Shown here one piece after another: positions 6,512-10,060 of a DNA stretch of 10,060 nucleotides. How positions within the stretch are numbered: position 1 is the first letter of the stretch; every line of letters begins with the position of its first letter. Under the pieces are notes generated by a model. The model had not been told where the DNA came from. It ran no database searches and saw nothing but the letters and a program-made list of their open reading frames with translations. Made by a program: the position numbers and the translations under genes. The DNA comes from Comamonadaceae bacterium (lineage in GTDB: Bacteria > Pseudomonadota > Gammaproteobacteria > Burkholderiales > Burkholderiaceae_C), in assembly GCA_947452325.1 (NCBI GenBank), contig CANGCZ010000044.1:1-10060 (forward strand), written 5' to 3'.

Positions 6512-7720
6512 GCAGTTTGCTGGCTTGTCACTGTTGACGGTCAAGGCTTTTTCCACAGCCTCGCCGAGTTCAATCACCGCCAGCGCGTAATAGCTGCTGC
6601 GGTTGTAGCGGGTGATCACAAAGAAATTGTCCGTGCCAGCCACATAGGACGGGGCTTCGTTGGCGTTGTGTAATTGAACCAGCGCCAGTGCTGCGTTGAA
6701 GCGCTTGCCTTCGTCCGAAAGCATCGCTTGTTTGTCGGCCAGATGAGACGCAGACCATGACGGCACGATGTCCGGCGCGAGCAATGCAGCCAGGTCGCTG
6801 TCGCTGACAGATTGCACATCGACCGAAAAATGCGTTGGCATACCGGGGTGCCAGCCGAAAGCTTTGAAATAGTTGGCCACCGAGCCTATGGCGTCGGCGG
6901 CGCTGTTGCTCAAATCGATACGGCCGTCGCCATCAAAATCCACGGCAAATTTGGCAATGCTTGATGGCATGAACTGAGGCCAACCGCTGGCGCCGGCAAA
7001 ACTGCCGAGCACCGGTTTTTTCGCGGGCAGCGTGCGTTGCTGTTTTAAAAAATAACCTAACTCATCCTGAAAAAACGCTTGGCGCTCCGCGGCCTGCGGA
7101 TGCTCTTTGGGGAAGTTCAAGCTCAAGCTGCTCAAGGCGTCGATCAGCTTGTACTGCCCCTGATGTTGGCCGTAAAAAGTTTCTACGCCCAGTATGCCGA
7201 CGATGTAGCGCTGCTCCACCCCGGTTTGTGCAAATGCGCGGTCAAGTTGCAGCATGTGTTCGCGCCAGAAGCGAACACCGGTTTGTATGCGGCATTCCGT
7301 CAAAAAGCGAGCCCGGTAGGCGTGCCAGTTTTTCACTTGCGGTGAGGAGGGCGGCAACACCAGTTGCAGGATTTGCGGCAACAGGCGGGCCCCGGCGATT
7401 TGTTGTTGCACCCAAGCCGGCGGCAGCTTGTGTTTTTGCGCAATTTCCCGAGCGAGTTGCCGCACTGCGTTGCTGTTGCCGAAAGCCTTGCCGGTGACCA
7501 CTTTGGCCGCTGCTGTTTTTTTGCGTTGCTTGGTTTTGCTTTGCGTTGGTTTGACGGTGTTTTTTTTCTGTTTTTCACCGGCTGGCTGGGTCTTGACGGC
7601 AGCAGCCGTTTGTTCTGCCGCCCGGGCGGCAGGAATGAAAAACACCATGACACTGAGACAAGCTGCCAAGAAAAAAGCAGCTATGCCAGACAGCGGGAGG
7701 CGTTGAACCGGGTTATTCAT
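6506..7720 (-). CDS. mltB: Membrane-bound lytic murein transglycosylase B (MltB family)
   Basis: Cleaves the MurNAc-GlcNAc bond of peptidoglycan to a 1,6-anhydro product during wall turnover; acts in the periplasm. It has 404 residues from the ATG at 7720. Residues 8-34 form an export signal; LAAC (18-21) fits a lipobox, so it may be a lipoprotein, but the hydrophobic stretch runs on to ARA|AE (32-36), which could be a Sec cleavage site. A Lys/Ala/Thr-rich linker follows at 37-78. The catalytic domain covers about 84-390: GILGVETFYGQ with E180 as catalytic acid, ASGWPQFMPSS at 244-254, the EF-hand-like DFDGDGRID at 261-269 (calcium site in E. coli Slt35) and NFFVITRYNRSSYYA near the end. A 38-codon upstream extension is open but would run into the divergent mscS gene and precede the signal peptide, so it is rejected. 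Its stop lies in the 25-bp repeat. Confidence 0.93.
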   Translation of the reverse strand: MNNPVQRLPLSGIAAFFLAACLSVMVFFIPAARAAEQTAAAVKTQPAGEKQKKNTVKPTQSKTKQRKKTAAAKVVTGKAFGNSNAVRQLAREIAQKHKLPPAWVQQQIAGARLLPQILQLVLPPSSPQVKNWHAYRARFLTECRIQTGVRFWREHMLQLDRAFAQTGVEQRYIVGILGVETFYGQHQGQYKLIDALSSLSLNFPKEHPQAAERQAFFQDELGYFLKQQRTLPAKKPVLGSFAGASGWPQFMPSSIAKFAVDFDGDGRIDLSNSAADAIGSVANYFKAFGWHPGMPTHFSVDVQSVSDSDLAALLAPDIVPSWSASHLADKQAMLSDEGKRFNAALALVQLHNANEAPSYVAGTDNFFVITRYNRSSYYALAVIELGEAVEKALTVNSDKPANCN

Positions 7721-7728
7721 GACTGACA

Positions 7729-7755
7729 AGTGTAGCCATCGGCGTTGCCTGTCAA
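7729..7755 (-). promoter_or_regulatory. Candidate mltB promoter
   Basis: The minus strand carries a perfect -35 TTGACA (7755-7750), a 15-base spacer (short) and TACACT (7734-7729, four of six to consensus). The -10 ends only 8 bases before the ATG at 7720, so transcription would begin at or next to the start codon. No ribosome binding site is visible before that ATG. The -35 abuts the one proposed for mscS on the other strand. Confidence 0.4.
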
Positions 7756-7774
7756 TCCGTTGAGGCGTGATAAT
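7745..7774 (+). promoter_or_regulatory. Candidate mscS promoter
   Basis: TTGCCT (7745-7750, four of six) and GATAAT (7769-7774, five of six, preceded by T) are separated by 18 bases. The -10 ends 8 bases before the ATG at 7783, which predicts a leaderless or nearly leaderless mRNA. There is no Shine-Dalgarno sequence at a usable distance; GAGG at 7762-7765 is 17 bases away. Confidence 0.4.
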
Positions 7775-7782
7775 CGATATTG

Positions 7783-9033
7783 ATGGAAAATTTAACTGTT
7801 TTACTCTCGGCCTGGTCCCAGGATGGACTGTCACCGGCGCTCATGACAGAAATCATTTACCTGTGCGCAGCGCTGGCGCTGGCGTGGTTTGCGGCCTGGT
7901 CGCTGGGTCGACACCGGCAAAATGAATCTGTGCTGTTCGGCCGGCATGTCATAGACGGCTTGCTGTTTCCTGCGCTCGCGCTGACTTTGGCTTACATCGC
8001 CCAATCCTGGTTGCAGCGACACCAGCCTGTACTGCTGTTCAAACTGGCGATTCCTGTGCTCTTGTCGCTGGCACTCATTCGCTTGAGCGCCCGCGTGCTG
8101 ATGGCGGTGTTTCCGCGCTCGGGTGCTGCCGCTTTGACCGAGCGCCTGATTTCCTGGCTGGCCTGGGGCATGGCGGTCTTGTGGATCACCGATTTGCTGC
8201 CGCTGGTGTTGCAGGAGATGGAGCAAATCCATTTGAATTTCGGCAAGGTCAAGCTGGACTTGCGTACCATACTGGAAGGCGTGTTGTCTTCCGGCCTGGT
8301 GCTGATGCTCAGCCTGTGGCTGTCGGCGGTGATCGAACAACGCGTGCTCAGCCAGACCGTCAGCGATTTGTCTATGCGCAAAGTCGCCGCCAATGTGTTG
8401 CGCGCGGTCTTGCTGTTCATTGGTTTGTTGCTGGCATTGTCTGCGGTTGGTGTGGATTTGACGGCTTTGTCTGTGCTGGGCGGCGCCTTGGGTGTCGGGC
8501 TGGGGCTGGGTTTACAAAAGCTGGCGGCGAACTACGTCAGCGGCTTTGTGGTGCTGATCGAGCGTTCGGTGCGCATCGGCGACCATATCCGCGTGGACGA
8601 CATTGAAGGTCAGGTGACCGACATCAAAACCCGTTTCACTTTGCTGCGCGACTCCAACGGGCGGGAGTCCATCATCCCCAACGACATGTTGATCACCCAG
8701 CGGGTGGACAATTTTTCCCTGACAGATTCAGCAGTGGCTTTGCAGACCACGGTGCTGGTCGCTATCGAAAACGACGCAATCAAAGTACAAACGGTTTTAC
8801 AAACCGCTTTGGCTGGGGTGAAAGACCTGTTGCCTGAACCGCCGCCGCAAGTGTTTTTCAGCCGATTCAGCGCCGACGGCCTGGAATGGAGTCTGCATTT
8901 CTGGGTGACCGATCAATTGACCGCCCGCATGGCGGTGCTTTCACGCGTGAACCAAGCCGTTTGGTCTGCCTTGCAAGCGGCGAACATCAGCTTGCCGCCA
9001 CCCAAAGCTTTGCTGGCACAAGCGCCTGATTAA
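7783..9033 (+). CDS. MscS-family mechanosensitive ion channel
   Basis: Inner-membrane channel family that opens under membrane tension to release solutes on osmotic downshock. It has 416 residues, longer than E. coli MscS (286) because of extra N-terminal helices. Hydrophobic segments lie at about 21-42, 57-77, 83-109, 121-144, 165-184 and 203-224, followed by the glycine-rich pore helix LGGALGVGLGLGLQKLAANY at 232-251. The cytoplasmic beta domain follows, with ERSVRIGDHIRVDDIEGQVTDI at 260-281 (hallmark of the family), RDSNGRESIIPND at 289-301 and an alpha/beta domain to about 400. The ATG at 7783 is chosen over the adjacent TTG; no ribosome binding site is seen. Divergent from mltB over 62 bp. 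Whether it is a true safety valve or a slower, regulated member such as YbdG- or MscK-like proteins cannot be decided. Confidence 0.92.
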   Translation: MENLTVLLSAWSQDGLSPALMTEIIYLCAALALAWFAAWSLGRHRQNESVLFGRHVIDGLLFPALALTLAYIAQSWLQRHQPVLLFKLAIPVLLSLALIRLSARVLMAVFPRSGAAALTERLISWLAWGMAVLWITDLLPLVLQEMEQIHLNFGKVKLDLRTILEGVLSSGLVLMLSLWLSAVIEQRVLSQTVSDLSMRKVAANVLRAVLLFIGLLLALSAVGVDLTALSVLGGALGVGLGLGLQKLAANYVSGFVVLIERSVRIGDHIRVDDIEGQVTDIKTRFTLLRDSNGRESIIPNDMLITQRVDNFSLTDSAVALQTTVLVAIENDAIKVQTVLQTALAGVKDLLPEPPPQVFFSRFSADGLEWSLHFWVTDQLTARMAVLSRVNQAVWSALQAANISLPPPKALLAQAPD

Positions 9034-9046
9034 AAAAGCACGACCG

Positions 9047-9076
9047 TTCAGAAATTACAATCGATTCGTCTAGAAT
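9047..9076 (+). promoter_or_regulatory. Candidate promoter of the etfBA operon
   Basis: TTCAGA (9047-9052, four of six) and TAGAAT (9071-9076, five of six) are separated by 18 bases, 13 bp after the mscS stop. The predicted start site falls near 9083, inside a 14-bp palindrome. This leaves a leader of about 64 bases before etfB. Confidence 0.5.
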
Positions 9077-9089
9077 GACGTGCACGTCA
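9076..9089. promoter_or_regulatory. 14-bp perfect palindrome, putative operator of etfBA
   Basis: TGACGTGCACGTCA is its own reverse complement. It overlaps the last base of the proposed -10 and covers the predicted transcription start, a typical place for a repressor site. A second inverted repeat, ACTTCC-ATGCAC-GGAAGT (9090-9107), follows directly. The regulator is unknown; TetR- or MerR-type regulators of acyl-CoA and branched-chain amino acid catabolism are reasonable candidates by analogy. Confidence 0.5.
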
Positions 9090-9135
9090 ACTTCCATGCA
9101 CGGAAGTCAAGACTTTTCACCTATATTTATCTCTT

Positions 9136-9139
9136 GGAG
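9136..9139 (+). promoter_or_regulatory. Ribosome binding site of etfB
   Basis: GGAG lies 7 bases before the ATG at 9147 and fixes that start over the ATG 72 bases upstream, which has no such site and would add 24 residues not found in EtfB proteins. Confidence 0.8.
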
Positions 9140-9146
9140 CAAACCC

Positions 9147-9896
9147 ATGAAGGCATTGGTCGCCGTCAAACGCGTGGTGGATTACAACGTCAAAGTCCAG
9201 GTCAAATCCGATCAGACTGGCGTAGACATCGCCAACGTCAAAATGAGCATGAACCCGTTCGATGAAATCGCTGTGGAAGAGGCGGTTCGTTTGAAAGAAA
9301 AAGGCGTATTGACCGAAGTGGTTGTGGTGTCCTGCGGTGTGACCCAATGCCAGGAAACCTTGCGCACCGCCATGGCCATTGGCGCAGACCGAGGCATTTT
9401 GGTGGAAACCAATGAAGAACTGCAACCCCTGGCTGTGGCCAAACTGCTCAAAGCGCTAGCTGACAAAGAACAACCCGGCATGGTTATTTTGGGCAAGCAA
9501 GCGATTGATGACGATTGCAACCAGACCGGCCAAATGCTGGCTGCGCTGGCCGATTGGCCGCAAGCCACGTTTGCCTCTAAAGTGGAAATGCATGACGGCA
9601 GTCTGCATGTGACACGTGAAGTAGACGGTGGTCTGGAAACATTGAAGTTGTCTTTGCCTGCGGTCGTCACTACTGATTTGCGCCTGAACGAGCCGCGTTA
9701 TGTCACGCTGCCCAACATCATGAAGGCCAAGAAAAAACAGATCGATATTTTCAAACCCGAAGACTTGGGTGTAGATGTCACACCGCGTATCAAAACTTTG
9801 AAAGTCAGCGAACCGCCCAAGCGCAGCGCCGGTATCAAAGTGGCCGATGTGGCCGCGCTGGTGGACAAACTCAAAAACGAAGCAAAGGTGATTTGA
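9147..9896 (+). CDS. etfB: Electron transfer flavoprotein, beta subunit
   Basis: Beta subunit of the FAD/AMP-containing ETF heterodimer, which accepts electrons from acyl-CoA dehydrogenases and similar flavoenzymes and passes them to ETF:quinone oxidoreductase. It has 249 residues, the standard length. It starts MKALVAVKRVVDYNVKVQVK, as bacterial group I EtfB do, with NPFDEIAVEEA at 36-46 and the AMP-site region GKQAIDDDCNQTGQ at 116-129. The EtfB signature region is REVDGGLETLKL at 157-168 with PAVVTTDLRLNEPRY at 171-185. LPNIMKAKKK (188-197) corresponds to the recognition loop that docks on dehydrogenases; L188 is the likely counterpart of human Leu195 by inference. A good ribosome binding site precedes the ATG. 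etfA begins one base after its stop, the usual operon order, with expected translational coupling. Confidence 0.97.
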   Translation: MKALVAVKRVVDYNVKVQVKSDQTGVDIANVKMSMNPFDEIAVEEAVRLKEKGVLTEVVVVSCGVTQCQETLRTAMAIGADRGILVETNEELQPLAVAKLLKALADKEQPGMVILGKQAIDDDCNQTGQMLAALADWPQATFASKVEMHDGSLHVTREVDGGLETLKLSLPAVVTTDLRLNEPRYVTLPNIMKAKKKQIDIFKPEDLGVDVTPRIKTLKVSEPPKRSAGIKVADVAALVDKLKNEAKVI

Positions 9897-9897
9897 C

Positions 9898-10060
9898 ATG
9901 GCCTCATTAGTGATTGCAGAACACGATAACCACAGCCTCAAACCTGCTACGTTGAACACCGTGACCGCGGCCATTGCCTGCGGCGGTGAAGTTCACGTAT
10001 TGGTGGCGGGCATTGACGCTGGCGCAGCAGCGCAGGCGGCAGCGCAAATCAGTGGCGTCA
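9898..10060 (+). CDS. etfA: Electron transfer flavoprotein, alpha subunit, 3' end outside the window
   Basis: Only the first 54 codons are visible. The translation begins MASLVIAEHDNHSLKPATLN and continues with the alternating pattern TAAIACGGEVHVLVAGIDA, which matches the N-terminal domain of EtfA; the FAD-binding C-terminal domain lies outside. EtfA binds the redox-active FAD of the heterodimer. The ATG at 9898 follows the etfB TGA by one base, and AAAGG (9884-9888) inside the end of etfB serves as ribosome binding site 9 bases away. An acyl-CoA dehydrogenase gene often follows in Burkholderiales, but that cannot be seen here. Confidence 0.93.
   Translation, partial: MASLVIAEHDNHSLKPATLNTVTAAIACGGEVHVLVAGIDAGAAAQAAAQISGV

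Noticed and set aside
7721..7834. 38-codon N-terminal extension of mltB
   Set aside because: It would overlap the divergent mscS coding region and place a basic segment before the signal peptide.
1..10060. A new multi-gene defence, mobile or biosynthetic system
   Set aside because: Every long gene belongs to a known housekeeping family, gene ends are intact, and no unexplained coding stretch remains; only the intergenic repeats are unexplained.

Overview
The window looks like chromosomal DNA of a betaproteobacterium, most likely order Burkholderiales and near Comamonadaceae. The base for this is moderately GC-rich coding sequence and protein texts (IlvD, EtfB, MatB, MltB, a short c-type cytochrome) that read like Burkholderiales homologues from memory; no database search was run. 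It is almost entirely ordinary core metabolism and cell-envelope genes. I found no phage, integrase, CRISPR array, toxin-antitoxin or defence genes, and no convincing undescribed multi-gene system. The unusual content is non-coding: a repeat-rich gap and a dispersed 25-bp element.

Layout. 1-1610 (+): 3' part of acs, acetyl-CoA synthetase, cut by the window edge. 1611-2008: a ~400-bp gap holding a 53/54-bp tandem repeat array, a long imperfect stem-loop, one copy of a 25-bp element, and a clear intrinsic terminator for the leftward genes. 2009-4033 (-): ilvD (dihydroxy-acid dehydratase) followed 24 bp later by a small periplasmic cytochrome c, both ending at that terminator. 4148-6509 (+): lgt (prolipoprotein diacylglyceryl transferase), then, one base after its stop, a malonyl-CoA synthetase (matB-like). 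6506-7720 (-): an MltB-type lytic transglycosylase, convergent with matB; both stop codons lie inside the second, inverted copy of the 25-bp element. 7783-9033 (+): an MscS-family channel, divergent from mltB over only 62 bp. 9147-10060 (+): etfB and the start of etfA, the electron transfer flavoprotein operon, cut by the right edge.

How the genes relate. Acs and MatB activate acetate and malonate to CoA thioesters, and ETF carries electrons from acyl-CoA dehydrogenases to the quinone pool, so part of the window serves carboxylic-acid and acyl-CoA metabolism. Lgt, MltB and MscS belong to the envelope (lipoprotein lipidation, murein turnover, osmotic protection); MltB itself carries a possible lipobox and could be an Lgt substrate. 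IlvD makes branched-chain 2-oxoacids. The genes are a housekeeping mosaic rather than one pathway.

Regulation visible in the sequence: a 14-bp perfect palindrome over the predicted etf start site, back-to-back promoter candidates between mltB and mscS that would give almost leaderless mRNAs, and a UUCG-loop terminator downstream of the cytochrome gene.
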